This document shows positions 46,601 through 60,419 of a stretch of 64,000 bases of DNA, piece by piece; position 1 is the stretch's first letter, and the number at the start of each line of letters is the position of its first letter. The notes under the pieces were generated by a model. It was given only the letters and a program-made list of their open reading frames with translations. It ran no database searches and was not told the DNA's origin. A program made the translations under genes and the position numbers. The stretch covers positions 543,319 through 607,318 of the forward strand of contig VYZB01000238.1 in assembly GCA_013397455.1 (NCBI GenBank), written 5' to 3'. Source of the DNA: Crotophaga sulcirostris (Eukaryota > Chordata > Aves > Cuculiformes > Crotophagidae).

Positions 46601-49600
46601 AATACAAATATTATACTTTAATAAAATACAGATATATCAGTGACTGTAGATAGAGTTAGAGTACGGTATAAATTTAGGAGAAAAAGAGTTTTAAAGAAAC
46701 GTTTCACGTTTTCTTCGGGAGTTGACTCAATGACTTGAAGTGCTTCTGACTGAATGAACCATGTAGTCCCTCTTGTCTTTCAACTGGTGAGTAGCTCAGA
46801 GGGTTGTGATCATTAAAGGTGATGACCGTTAAAGACAATGGGGAGGTGGTAACCAAAGCCCTTGTTTACTCACACAGCTGATAGAAGGAATATGTTTCCT
46901 ATGTCCCCCTACTGTAATTGAAGTTAACAGTAAGAATCTTAATGACATACAATTTTGCCAAGTTCTCTGAGCTTGATGGTGATGCGTTTGGGGTTTTTAC
47001 AGTTTGAGACGCTTTGACACTATTACTAGAATACAATTAACAATTCATATACATGAAGTAACCATAAGTTGCTAGATAATAATGTGTTTTCCCTCATTTA
47101 TGACCTCAGCTAGTTCTAGTGCAGCTACCAGAGTTCATTAACTGGTGAGAGGTTAATATATGTGTATTGGTTCAGTAAAGCATAAATGAGAGAACACACT
47201 AGCAAAACCATTAACATTGCGATGACTACAACTATGTCATGAGAGGACAGGAATACGTTAAAATTATGGGAGTGCATCAAGCCTTTTAGCAAGGGAATGA
47301 TCTGTGTTACAGAAGCTCATGAGAAGTGAAGCTAACTACAGATTACACACCAACTATCAAAATGCGTAAATCTGTTACTTCTGTCACCATACTTTTGGGG
47401 CACAGCATTAACTTTGACCTTTGACAATTTTTAAAATTAATTTTAACCGTTTTCTTTGCCACTGTGTTAATCTCTTGCACAGTTAAGCTGAGGTTGTTGA
47501 GTTCTACTGTCAATACCACGCATCTGCTGGTTGAGGTCCAGAGCTGGCTAAACACTGAGATAGTTGCTTAACTTCAAAGGGGTAAACCATGGGATTCAAG
47601 AAAAGACTGATACTTATCTACTGAGGGTAGATTGCTCACTGCCTTACAGGTCAGTCCTTAATGGCCATAGGGAGTAAAGCCAGAGCTAAAGAAAAATTAG
47701 GTTCAATAGAAAACAGGAACACAGAGCAGAAAACGTGCAGAAAAGAGAGTCCTAACTTCAAAACTCTGAAAGAAAAAGACCTGCTAGCTGCTCCAAAAGC
47801 TTCCTCTGTTCTTCTCTGTTGGGTTCTTGTGTTCACTTGGTGCCTGTAATTGTGTCTCTGGTCATCTCCAAAACTATTGCAGACTGATAGCACATCCTTA
47901 AGCACAGCTGGGAAGCCAGAGCAGTGTTCATTTGCTGCAGCTTTAGATTCGTTATGTTAGACACTTTAATCAGAGCTGGTTATCCTTAGCTCCCTTTTCA
48001 ATCAGTGGAGGAAATAAGGGACAGCTCAAGGGGATATTTAATCTAGTTTCTGTTTATTACTTCTGCATCTACTAAAATACTGTCCTCTGACAGCTTCTGT
48101 CTGCTAACTGCAGAGAAAGCCTTGGGTGAATTACTTAAATTAGAGCTTTAACGTCAGCATGTCCAATGTCTCTCTCCCAAAGTTTCCTCTTTCCCCCCCC
48201 ACTCTCACTTTCCATCCAGTAAAGCCCACAACCTGGGAACTGGAACCACAGGGTGAAAGAACAGAAGGGCTTGACTCCCTACAAGCAGTATTTGTGCCTT
48301 GCATTAACCTTGAAACTACTGCATTAGCGGGTCTGCTCCTCCTGTATCAGAAAATGTAAGACTGTCAAGTTTTTTGAGAGGAAGGATGTAACAGCCAGCC
48401 CTCTAGAGATCTTCCCAGGCTGTGGATGCTAGGTGATCAGATATTTTCTGTTGGTCCTGGGTGTGGCATTTCCAGGGAGGGACACGATTCAGAATACATC
48501 TTGAAGTGGATGATATTGATTTGAGACAACTGCCTGTTCAACAGACTCTTGAGTCTTTTGCAGAGCCAATTATTGCTCCCCATCTATTGTCAAAAGTCAT
48601 TAAGCATCAAAGCCTAAAGTTCTTCTGCAATCCTGAATTAACACTGAGCACTTCTGAGTTTTTTTGGAGCCTTTAGTTGAGTGTTGCTGGGAGGGCTCCA
48701 GTCAAACCTTTGGAACATGCAGGTGTGTATAAAGTCTCAGGAATCTGAGAGTTTCTGGTGTAGAGGGGAAGGAAATCCGTACTGGGTTCTGAGGCTGCTG
48801 CTGTTAATGCACTGGCAAGCCAGACCTGGCACATGAGCATTTGCGCTTCTGAAGAATAAAAAGCCTACAGCTCTCACACTTTAAAACCGAAGGAAAAATT
48901 TGGCAATACCTTTGATGGAGTTACCATTCTGGTGACCTCCCTACTGCTAGGATATCAGAAACACCTCCTCTCACCAGGAGTTATCCTTCCTGCTCTGCCA
49001 TATGTTGGCTTGGAGGAGGCAGGATTATCAGTAGCACAGCCAGAAATAGTGGGGTGGCCGTTCATTCAGAGGTGAATCAGAGTGCATGCACTGGGCCAGC
49101 ATTGTCTGTGGAAAGAATACTCTGAGTATTGCTGATGTCTGAATGCATCGAACTCCTTTGTAAGGTAAATTTCTGTGTCTCTTCTTGACTACAGATGATG
49201 AATGATATTTTTCTGTAATTTTGTTTGCTGCTGCAGCTGCTGTCCAGCCTTCTACAGTAAAAATTTATAAGCTACTGCATTAAGTCACTAGGTGGAAGCA
49301 TCTACCTTAATACTAGTAGCGTAACTCATTGGAGAGGTAAGTGTTTCAGTTCCTTTCTCATCTTTAATTTCTGCACCACATTACAGAATGTTTCATTATC
49401 AAATGCTAAGAATTGTAGTGCTATTGTTGTCTGGTTCAGGACAGTACTTCAGCACAATCCCAAGTCCATCCTAGCCCCTGCCCCTGTAACGTTCAGGAGT
49501 GCACTTTATTTTGTATAATGACCAGTACTTGCAGGATGGGGGCTTCATTCAGTGAGACATGCAAATACGCATTGAAATTGAGCTCACAGGAGCAAGTGCT

Positions 49601-52600
49601 TGAGTGGCTGAACTGGGACTAACACGAGCCTTTTTGCCTTGCAAACAGCTTTAGCAAAAATCCACTATGATTCCCTCAGAGAAAGACTTTCTGAGCCCCT
49701 TCTTTCTGTACCACTACCTCCTATTTTCTCCACACTGCGATTTCTCTTTCCTTTCTCCACTGGGAATAATTGTTTGCCTTGGAGGGAAGTCAGGATGCCA
49801 GTTAGCTGTGAGCTTGGTAGCCTGGAGAGTGGTATTGTTATCATGGAAAGCATCACTTTTGAGAAATAGGTCTTCTGCAGCATCATAGTTTTGTTAACTA
49901 GATGGCTGCAGTCCACGTGTCCTTCTTTCTCCAGGATTTGGTACCCTGTTTCTTCTCCAAATCTGTTCTGGTCACTGAAGTCTAAAGTAACCACTGGAGC
50001 TCTGGAACTGGTCAGGTGGAGGACAATGACATTATATAGATAAGTGGAGATGGCCCAACTGGCTAGGTGTTGCATTCTGGCATACCAGCCCCTAAGGTTG
50101 GAGAGTGATGATTTCTAGGTCTCTCCATGCGTGCCAAAAAGGCTTTCCTCCTCTGACTCCTTCCCGCTAGCTGTTTCTGGCTATCTAAGCACCTCCTAAT
50201 CTACTTTAGGGAACAGCAGCAGAGCTAATTCAATTTAAACCACCTAAACTAACCTGGTAGATTTTGCATGAAAGTAGATTAGCTAGTGCTGAAACCACCA
50301 CTTCGCCAGCACAGCTCCACGGGAGATAACCTCATGCAAAGGGACTGTAAGCAACTGTTGGACATTGGTGGTACTGAGGCCATACTGCCCCAGCAGTGTT
50401 TTACCCTTCTCAGCTGTGACGACTTCACAGCAGAAGGGCAAAGCAGCCAGATCCTAATTCAGCTCTTCCTCCATCAGTGGGTTCTCCCAAAAATGCCAAT
50501 CTTTATTGTGGGCGATACATGAATGGGAAAGCACTGAGTTTGCTTTTCATACTGCAGATTACAATGTTGAGAAATAAACAAAAAGAAATCTGGTTTTTAC
50601 TTGTTAACTGAGCAGTTCTGGCTTGAAAATCACTGACAGACGTCAAACACAGGACCCCACAATGAAATGTTTACACTGCCATTTCAGAGAGGGAATCCAC
50701 TTTGAAATTAAGTGAAAGTATGCGGGAAGTTTGCAGAGCAGGGCATGTATAGGGGTAGAAAATTAAAGCACGATGGAACCATCAACATTCAGGGGTTAGG
50801 GAAAAAACTGGTATTCATATTCCTCATGTTTCTTCTCAATTGACAAGATGATCCCTTCCATTTGTGGTTATTGGGCTAGTTTTTGTCTTGATTTCCTTGT
50901 ATTTTCAATTTGCCAGCTTTGGCTTTGTGTTACTTTTTGTTATAAAGGATACTAGTGAACTGTGGAGCTCTTCACTGTTCACTGTGAAATGGAGAAAGAA
51001 AATAATTCCTTTTTGTTTTTCTTCTTTTCTTTGTGAGTGTGGACATGTTTCACTTGAACGAACACATTATTTAACAGTGACTCTGCAATTGTATTTTAAT
51101 TTGATGGAGAAATGCTTAATACTTGATGACCCTATTTTTACTTCATTTTCTCCTGGAACAGCAGATGCTGCTTTCCGTAACATAAATGAAGAAGGCTAAC
51201 TACTATAATCTGACACTGGGATTGACTTTATTAATAGAATCTGTCGGATTTGTTTACTGTTGGCAAACCCCAAATATTCCTCTGAAGCGGAAGTTACCCT
51301 GTTACTCTGTTAGGCCTGCCGTTATATATATTATACTCATACCTCATATTTTATCTATACAAGGCCCATTTTATTCCCAGTTTACTGCTTGCTACAGAGA
51401 ATAGAGAAAACAATTACAAGCCAACTTGGTTTTTATTTTATAAATGTAGGAGTTATAGACTGCTGTGAGTTGGAAAAACCCAAGTAAGTCTATGGGGCAG
51501 AAATAATCCAAAGCACATTCAGTCGGCTGTGGAAGTACAGAAAACAGGATCATCAAGAGACACTTTGTTGAGGTAGCTGGCAGTAAATGAGATGTGAATC
51601 TCTTGTGCCTTCTGAAGGCAAAGCTCCCTTTGCAATCTGAGTCTGTGTTTCAAGAGCCAGCACACAGCCGAGCGGAGGAAGTAATTCTTTCCTTGTACGA
51701 TCAGACTTGGAATATCACTTTTGTACTCCAGGCTAGTGATTAACAGAAAATATTGTACAAACTGGAGAATTGCTTAAAGGGAATAGGGAAAGCCAGGGGG
51801 AAAGAGATAGATGCTCATTCACGTAGCCAGGGTGGGAGTACAGAGAGGGTGGTTCAGGGGCCATGCGGGCAGCATACATGATCTAAAAGTTCTGTTGCAC
51901 CATGGGTGCTAAACTAATAGGCAAAACTAGGCAAAAACATGATTGTAAATAGATATTAGGGTGCAAAATGGAAAGAAACACACTAAGAGGGAAGATAAGG
52001 GCTGAAGAAAATGAGGAGAAGCCTTTCTTTGGGTCAGCAATATGAACTTGCTGACTGCTCTCACTGGGAAACGGCAGAAACCTTGTTGTTTGGAGCATGT
52101 GGAACTAGTCTAAACAAGACCATAATAAATGTTTGCTGAAGAACAGTGCTGCGCTGGCAGGGAGTGCTGGGTGACCTAATGGGTCTTTTCCATCTGTAGA
52201 GTCTATAAATAACAACAGATGAAAAAAAAAAATGAAGAAAGGTGTGAAACTTGCACAGGCGTTTTTCAGAAAGCAAATCCCCTTCCTAAAACAGAAAAAA
52301 GCTATCTGAAATCACCCAAAGACACTTACTGAACCTTATCTAAGTCTGTTTTTACAAAATGTGTTAGTAATCGACTGGTGAGGTGAAACCTTGGGCTGAT
52401 TGACATCTAGTGGAGTCCCATCACCGATGTCAGTGGGAGCAGATTTTCATCATGAAGAAGGCTGTGTCACCTGGTGGTTTCCAGACAGTGGGGACGGCCA
52501 TGGCACTATGACAGCACCATGGGTGTTTTGCTGGTGTGGCTGACGTGTTGTTTCAGGACCCACCTGTGTGGTTTTCCTGATGGTAGAGCCAGGTGGGTGC

Positions 52601-55600
52601 TTTGGGAGCATCAGAGGTCAACATCCCATCCTCACCACCCTAGCTTGAAGATAGCAGCAACCCGCTTCTCGTACTGTTGATGTGAACTGTCTCATTTTGA
52701 CTGGCAGAGGTGAGAGAGGGACTGCTCCCATGAGTGGCTCCACTGCAGACCTGGGGCAGGGATCGCATCCGGTGGAGGGACGATGACAAGTGGTGGGACG
52801 CAGTGGGGGGGTGACTGTCTTCTCCACCGGCATGGCTGGACCCAGATGAGGTGTTTGTTCACTGCCTCACAGGGGTGGATCCAGATCTGCCTGGCCCAGC
52901 CTTTCCATCCTGTCATGTCTGAGCACAACATACAACTCTGCGGCTTGGAGGATAGCTGTTCAGGGCCAAGAGGGACCATTTCCCACCACAAGGGTCCTGA
53001 TGTTTCTGCAGCCATGTCCTGAGGCATGTGAGGGCTCTGGCACGCTGGTTGGAGCAATTGGACAACCAGAGTTGTTCATTGCATTTTATCAACCAGAACT
53101 GAGAAATAAGCTTAGGCCTAGCCCCTGCTCAAAACAAGTCTTTGTCTCATTTGCCACCCCAAAAAAGGAAGAAGACAAAAAGTCACAACTATTTTAAAAT
53201 CATCTAATAAAAGTGCAGATAAGAGCATTTTACTTGTAGTATGACTCTTTCCTTCTCACAAGCCTGCCTCTCCTCCTCATTCATCACAGTAATCCCGCAG
53301 GGCTGTTTTGTTTGGTTTGCTTGTTTTGTTTGGATTGGAAAATTCCCATTAGTTGTAGCTCAAAAACTGTGGCAGGAAAACTAGAAAGTGAAACCAGCCA
53401 GATATATAAGAAAAACGAATGACCTGCTTTCATTATTTTTCCTTCAATTTCAGAGGGAGCAGATATTCTCTCATTTTCCACTTGTCCTAGAGCCAATGCT
53501 TTTTGCTCAAGATTTGTCCTCATTATCCTTTGGGGATGCTCTGCCCTTGCTGGGCTTTCAGCTGTGCCTGCCTTCCCTTTTGCAGTTGAGGGTCCTGAGT
53601 TTTTGGAACATGAGGACAATTGTGAGAAGGGGGAAGACAACTGGTGCAAGGCAGCAGGGCTGTTCCTCTGTGGTGGGGCATCTGATTGAGCAGTGAGATG
53701 GGGATCCCTGTACTGAGCCCAAGCTGCTGCAGCTCAGTGGGGCTTCATGGCTCCCCAGTACATATTCCTGCATGTTTCTCCCACCAGCCTCCTCCACCTG
53801 ACTGTCTGGCCTCACACTCCTCCTCAAATCCTCATTTCTGGGGTATTTCTGTGACCCAGGACTGCCCACCCTTGGTCCCCTTCACTGGGGGGTGAGAAGC
53901 CGGTGGGGGGAATGCTCCCAGCCTCCAGACCTGCTGCGCTTGTTGGGGCTGTGCAACCCCAGGATGTTCAAGAAAGCACAATAAAATATAGGGCAGTGCT
54001 GAGCCATGACATCTTTGATTCATGCTCAGTAACCACATGAGAGGATCCCATGCTTATAAAACTAAACTGCTTCAGCATTAAGAGAAATATTTATGAAGAT
54101 GCTGCCAGCACAGCTGACCTGCTAGTCTTCTGCAAACAGACTGATTTCCTGATGTCTCCTCCCTCCTGCAACCTTCCTTTTTTCTGCCAGGTTGTTACAT
54201 CTTTCTTTTATCAGCATTTGTTTTGTTGTGTCATTTCAGAGCAGAAAGGATGCTTGCACTTGAACTCTTGCCTCCTTGCCCTTCAGAGAGAGAGGCAAGT
54301 CCAAGTTTTGAAACCGTCACATGTGGCTTTACGCACCCGAGCTTTAGAATGCAGAGGCTTTCATTGATGCCTGCCCTGGGTTATCCTGTGGTTCTTGAAA
54401 AAAAGCTCTGGGCTGTTTCATGGAAATATGTTAGATGGTCAATATGTTGACCATCATCTTTTCCTCCCAGCATTCTGTGAAACATTTAGGCCTATCCAGG
54501 AGGATACAGAAGGAGCAGTGCTCATTACAGCAGGGTGTGTATGGACGTGTGTGTAAGCGTACACATGTGTTTGTGTGTGTCTGTGGACTCCTTGTGCCAG
54601 ACTGGGCACCACCAATGGGGTACAGTGAAATAAATGCATGGACACTGCTTGATTTTTTTGGAATTGACAAGAGTCCTACGGTTTCCTTTGGCACTGTGGT
54701 TTCTCAGAGCTGGGGACTTTTCTTTGTTGTTGTCTTCTAGACAGTTTATACCCTTTACCAGGGAGGTTTTGACCTGAGTGGAATGAAGAGAATATTTTGG
54801 ACTGGAGGTTGGCAAACATTTGCCAGTGATTGTTCTAAACCATAGGAATAATATTAATAGGAAATGGCTAACAGTGTTCAGCTCTAAGCAGTATGAGGAT
54901 GAAACAAGCCTTAGGAAAAAAATGGATAATAGTAGTGGTGTATGTTAGTGGACGAGGAGTGTCTCTCTCAATTTTACAGTGAGGGAATGTAAACAGTATT
55001 TAATGCCTTTGAAAATGAAACATTTAGAAACATTTTTTAAGGGTGAACTGCAAGTATCCCACTTGTGACAGCCATGCCTATGATGCAGAGAGATCTGCTG
55101 GGAGTCTAAGTATTCCAAAGGTGAGTTCACTAATTATAGATGTGTGCAGCAATGTCTGGTAAAAGGGTCTGATCTCCAAGCAATTTTTTTAGTTACAGCA
55201 AAACAAAGGATCAATCATAAAGTGCCACCAACGGGAAGAAGTGTAATATTTGTGTTATACAGCCTTCAGGATACTGTAATGACAGCTCTGGAGCTTGCCC
55301 TGCAAAACATCACCCTGCACATTGCAGGCAGCACTTACTTCTGTAACTCCACCAGCAAAGTTCTGAGTGACACTGCTGGGGCCAAGTTTCACCCCTTGTC
55401 TTTGGTCCTAGAATGCTGCAAATGGCAGTAACACACAGGCCAAAAGTATAGGCATTTTGTCCTGCAAAATAAAATTACGGCCCTCTTGCAGAAGGCCCCA
55501 GAAAAATAACTTTCCACAGCATTGTGTGGGCTTCTGCACGATGGAAGCCACACATATCTTTTGCTGACTTGTGCCCCAAGAGGTTATGGTTTGGAATGTA

Positions 55601-57470
55601 AAATCGTTGACAGTAATATACATTGAACAATCAATTTTTATTAGAAGGTTGAATGGTAGTGGTTAACAAATTAATCAGGGAACAGGGCTACAAACATATG
55701 CCTTTATAGCTTATGGCATGGGTAAAACCCTTATTTTCTTCACTTGGTTCGTCTGTGTATTTTAAAAGGAATAAGTTATATGCTCATCATTTTTCTTGTT
55801 GTCCAAGATTTGAGCGACAAAACAGTAGGGAACTCCCATTACACATTTCGGCTCGAAAAGTATTCCTTTCTGCTCTCTGTAAAATGCACAGTTCTAGTGA
55901 TCCAAGTTAAACATTACTGGAATTTCACCATAAGTCAAAAACAATATTAATTTTGAGCCCACATATTTTTCTTCTGGTAGGGTATAAAAGTTTAAAATAA
56001 GTACATGCTGCAGACAATCTGTAAATGGCAGAAAGCAGTGGATTAAATGAGGAAAACAAAACAAAACAACATACATATTTAATAACAGCAGCACCAATGC
56101 TGGGTGGCAAGAACTTTTTTTGGTGCTATAGCAGTTTTTTCCCCTCTTTGTGGTCTGGTTCAAAGAGAGGTGATGGCTGGCATCATGCCGCTGAGCCAGA
56201 GTGGAAGATTTTTGTCCCATACAAATCCATAATCAGGGTTACTTCTCAGTGGGAAGTGCAGGGATTGTTGCAGAATATTAGCGTGGCATTTCTGAATTCC
56301 CACATCCCTTACTCCCTCCCTGCACAGGAGACACCGCGTTGCTGTTTGTCTGAAGTCTGAGGACTGCCACAGCCATATTTTTCGAATTAAAATGGCAATG
56401 TAAAGTTTTGTAAATGTTAGTTCTCCTAATTGACAGTGGCTTGTATAATTAAAATAAAATCACTAATATTTTCCCTCGTTTTCTTTTTTATCACTGAAGT
56501 TCATTTTTCAGTAACTCAGACAAGGTCTTTATTTTTATGAAGACCCATGCTGACCTCGAAATATCTGATTTTTTTCAGTGAGTGTTTATGCCCATCTGGT
56601 TTGAATTTAGCATTCTTATGAGTCATTTCACTTTGATAGGAACACTATGCTATAGAAAACTTCTTTTAATATTTTAACATTTTAAATCAAACACTGCATA
56701 GTGCATTACCTAAGCCCCACTACAATTATGGAAACCGATGGGTTACTTTTCTTCGTTCTACATTGCATTTGCTGTCTTTGTGAAATAGATGTTGCTCATA
56801 GATGAAAGGTCTACAATGCACATGTGTTCAAGTGTTTTACCATCTTTTGCTGCCACATCCTTTCCCAGACTTAATAACAGCCTGTTTGGAAACAGCCTTG
56901 CTAGAGGAAGGATGAGTGATTCTATAGGAAGTAAGGATGCTCAGCACTTCCTTACATCTGATATTTAACCCAAGAAAAAGTGCTCTATTTATTTTTCTAT
57001 CAACACTGATTTTATTACTTATTATGTTCTTACTATATGCATTTCCTGGTGTTAAAGATATAGCCAACTTTTTTGGGGCACTTTCTTTTTGTGCAGGGAA
57101 GTTTTTAAATAGATATTTTAAGACACTCTAAGTGATTTGCAAATGAAAGGGAAGGAAAAAAGTTATAACCAAGTCATTAAAAGTACCCTGTTGTGGAGAC
57201 AATTCTATATCAAAATAAAATCTGATTTTGTCAGTATGTTTCGTTGAGTTATAACTGAATCATTACATAAAATAGAATGGTTTGGTCCCAACTAGAAGAC
57301 AAATGCAATGTTTTAAAGTACTATTTGTTTGCAGTAAGTGGAAATATATTCTAACAAGTTTAGACTACCATTTCTTTCTTGACCGTTCAAATACATTTTA
57401 GTTCTTAAGAAAATACAAAATAAAATAAAAATTTGGTGTTCTCTCTGAGACCCCTAACTAAAAGAGAATT
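43670..57470. other. Long intergenic stretch, no recognised gene
   Basis: Mostly AT-rich non-repetitive DNA; I see no supportable exon. HMGA2, the expected next gene on the minus strand, is not recognised here. The longest frames (49665-50075 minus, 136 codons; 50864-51199 plus, 111 codons) lack family features. A TG-rich run lies at 54535-54590. Confidence 0.4.
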
Positions 57471-57474
57471 AGTT

Positions 57475-57567
57475 TCACAGTATCACAGTATCACAAGGTT
57501 GGAAAGGACCTCTGAGATCATCAAGTCCAACCTATAACCCAACACTAACACCAACCCATCACCTAAA
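57475..57567 (-). mobile_element. CR1 LINE 3' end (TACTGTGATA-tailed)
   Basis: About 93 bases of a minus-oriented CR1 tail beginning 'cacagtatcacagtatcaca' and containing the reverse of the 'gttggacttgatgatctcag' segment. It is the same subfamily as the copies near TMBIM4. Confidence 0.9.
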
Positions 57568-57569
57568 GT

Positions 57570-58860
57570 AAAGTACTCATTCTGAGTAAGTATGAGTAAA
57601 TTGCCTCAAACCAGATGAAAACTGCATACAGAAAAATGTAAGAGGTTCTTTTTCCCATAAACATGAACTGTTTAAGCACTCATTTTAAGCAAAGGTTTAG
57701 CAATTTTAGAACTTACGTATTCACATGTGCATACACATTAGACTAGCATTTAAGTATTTTCCCAGTTTATGACCCTGTAATTTCCTTCTTCGAAGGGTTT
57801 GATTCTCCTCTCACTTCTATCAGGTTAAGTTGGGATTCAAGAAGCAAAAGAGGGGACCTAGTCTTCAGATGATCTTTAGCAGAAAATGCACAGCCACAAC
57901 TTCATGAGGGTTCAAAGTATTAATTATTTTTATACCCATATCCTAGGGTCTATTTACTTTTGACCAGAGCAGCAGAGAAACTAGTGTGCTTTTGGCATGT
58001 TCCCTCCAACAAAGGAAGTTTCTAAAAGTCCTATGTGAATCAGAGTCATTGCGTCTGTTTTATTTTGGTTGCAACTTAGGTGGGACGGGCCCATTAACAG
58101 AGGTTGAAATATAGTTCATTTTCATCATTCATATCCAGCCTGTGACATGCAGAATACTTTTGTAATTCACACTAGTCACATTATCATGATGGAATAATGA
58201 AAGAAGAAAGGATTTATTTCTAAGTACAGTTCAGACGTGCAGTGTTGCTGGACTGATGTCAGAATACCACACTTTTAAAAAATACTTAACTTTCATCGGT
58301 CAGGCAGATCCTTTCTAATCCAGTCAGGACGTTACTTTTTTCTTATCTTTTTAAAAGCAGACAATGGGAAACTTCAACCTTTTAAAAAAATCTGGCGATA
58401 TTATATTATACAATCAGAATTTTGCCAATTTTCAATAATAATTTTTCACAGATTGCTTAACTTTGTTAACTCCATTTGCAGAGAAAAAGTCTAACTACTT
58501 CCATTTACTCGGTATATGTATACTGTGGTGGCTGTTAATTTTCACAGGAAGGGTTCTAACATGTAAAAGACATAAGAAAAATTCATCACATGACTATGCA
58601 TGTATGTTCTCTGCCATTTTAATAGTGAAGATTAGGGAGAGGTAGTGGAGACCCTGCCCTTGTGAGTGTGCAATTTATGAGGGTTGTTAAACAAAACACA
58701 TTTGGAAGGTCTGACTTTTTTTTTTTTTTTAAGATCTTGCTGCAGTGGTACCCTGTCATATGCAACTAGCAAAGCACAAAAAAGTGTCCCCTCAGACAAT
58801 TATTCTATTGCTGAATTTTTATCTAATTTCCAGTGTATAAAGGTAGAAACAGGACAAGCT
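57570..58860. other. AT-rich intergenic stretch
   Basis: No gene or repeat recognised apart from a T run at about 58717-58731. Confidence 0.45.
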
Positions 58861-58864
58861 TGCA

Positions 58865-59265
58865 GTTAAGGCACTGATCTGAAATGCTGAAAGAGTGGTC
58901 TTAGCTCCTGATTCTGCTACAAATACCTTCTCTGCCATGGCGCATCCTATTTGGGATATAGGTATCCCCCGTGGTGGGTCTGGATCTGACACCAAATCCC
59001 TTTTGCATAGACATTATACAGATGCAATGCTATACTCAGGTGCTTCACTTCAGTAAAACTAGGGAGAAAAGTGAAGCACTTGCTACTATGGACCCTGATG
59101 CAAGCATGCACTAATCCACAGTGTAGACGGGGAGCACAGGAAACGGGGTTAAGAAAGGAGGATAACAGCACTTCCCAACCACACAAGGATGTTTTGAGAA
59201 TAAAAATATTTCTGATGATGAGGTGGTCAGGTGTTACAATGATGGATATAATGGAAATCCCTAGT
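58865..59265 (+). mobile_element. Old tRNA-derived SINE remnant, in two pieces
   Basis: The head piece (58865-58925: gttaaggcactgatctgaaa, then a 'cctgattctgctacaaa' segment) and the tail piece (about 59150-59265: 'ggataacagcacttcccaa', then 'ggatgttttgagaataaa' and 'ggtgttacaatgatgg') resemble the two ends of a widespread ancient amniote SINE with a tRNA-like head and an L3-like tail. About 225 bases between them do not match, so the element is heavily worn or interrupted. The family name is uncertain. Confidence 0.45.
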
Positions 59266-60319
59266 CTACTAGATTAATTTTAGTATCTTTCCTTCCTCTT
59301 TGAAGTTGTGTACTACATGCTACATATGCTTATAAGCATATCTTTGGAGCCAGTGGTTCTGCATACAGACTTGTGTATGAATTATGAGCAGTGAATAGGG
59401 TGGGAAGAGATTCAGATTGTCTGCTGAAATGCTGAATATATGTGTGGCAAAACATAAGAATTCTTATTTTTTCATGAGAAGAGTATGTTTAGAGAACAGC
59501 AGAGTTCTTTTCTCCAAAAAGTACATCAACTGATGTAGTGTATTTCCTTTCCTTGAGTTTCACAAAAATTGTGCATATGTAACAGTGGGAACAGCTTCAC
59601 AATTCAAAACAAAAGCAGATTGGAGCCTCGGCAGTACACGACAGGTTGCTCTTTCTGAGCAGGGAGATAAGCAGCAGTAAGTCATTAAATCCCAGGCTCA
59701 TGAGGAACTTGAGCATTTTCAACAGGAGTCAGAGAGAATTTGGGAAGCTTTTCCAAGGCTGAGAGCCTCAAATCTGCTACTTCTCTGCTGTCCAGTGTCA
59801 CAGGGGATGAAACTCTGGGAACAGTTCAGTTTTCCATTTCCAAACCCTTGACAGGGAGGGGTAGCTCAACTCCTGGGCACAGGGAGAACAGTCTGACAGG
59901 CCTGGGCTTACAGGCATCTGCCATGGACTGAAGACCTACTGGGACCCATGGAGGAGGCGTTTCTCCTTGTCATATTATGCTTACAAAACCAGGTTGCTCT
60001 CAAGCCCAACAACACCTCTTCTAATGCCTAATGGCAGCAGGATGGGGAGAGCAATGTGCTGCCTTGTGCTGCTGTTCTGTGTTTATCCCTTGCTTGTGAC
60101 GTGGGGCCAATCCCCTAATCAGTTTTCCACGTGCTCTGCCCTTGCTGGGACAACCCCTTTTTGTCCCTTTTTTGTAACACAAGTAGAAATTACTTGGCCA
60201 GGAAGAAGGACCTGGTACATCTTTGTACTCCTCAGGAGGGAGGAATTCAGGCATCTGCTCCAGCATCTTTTTAAATACTCTAATGGCTCCTCCATCTACA
60301 GGGAGGTCTCTGCAGGCAG

Positions 60320-60400
60320 ACAGGGAAATTGAATTTGGGTCTCCCAACATGTTGGATGAGCACTTCTGCCACTACACCACTGTACAAGGAGACACAGCTG
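60320..60400 (-). mobile_element. Old tRNA-derived SINE head, minus orientation
   Basis: Reverse-complemented, this reads 'agtgctcatccaacatgttg', then 'ggagacccaaattcaat' and 'ccctgtctgcc', resembling the head of the same SINE (gcactcatctgaaatgtggg, gagaccc.ggttcaa, ccctgctctgcc). Only the head is recognisable. Confidence 0.45.
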
Positions 60401-60419
60401 TGTCTGCTGGCTGGCTTTT

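Noticed and set aside
50864..51199. 111-codon hydrophobic plus-strand frame
   Set aside because: It lies in T-rich DNA, which naturally yields hydrophobic frames, and has no family signature or gene context.
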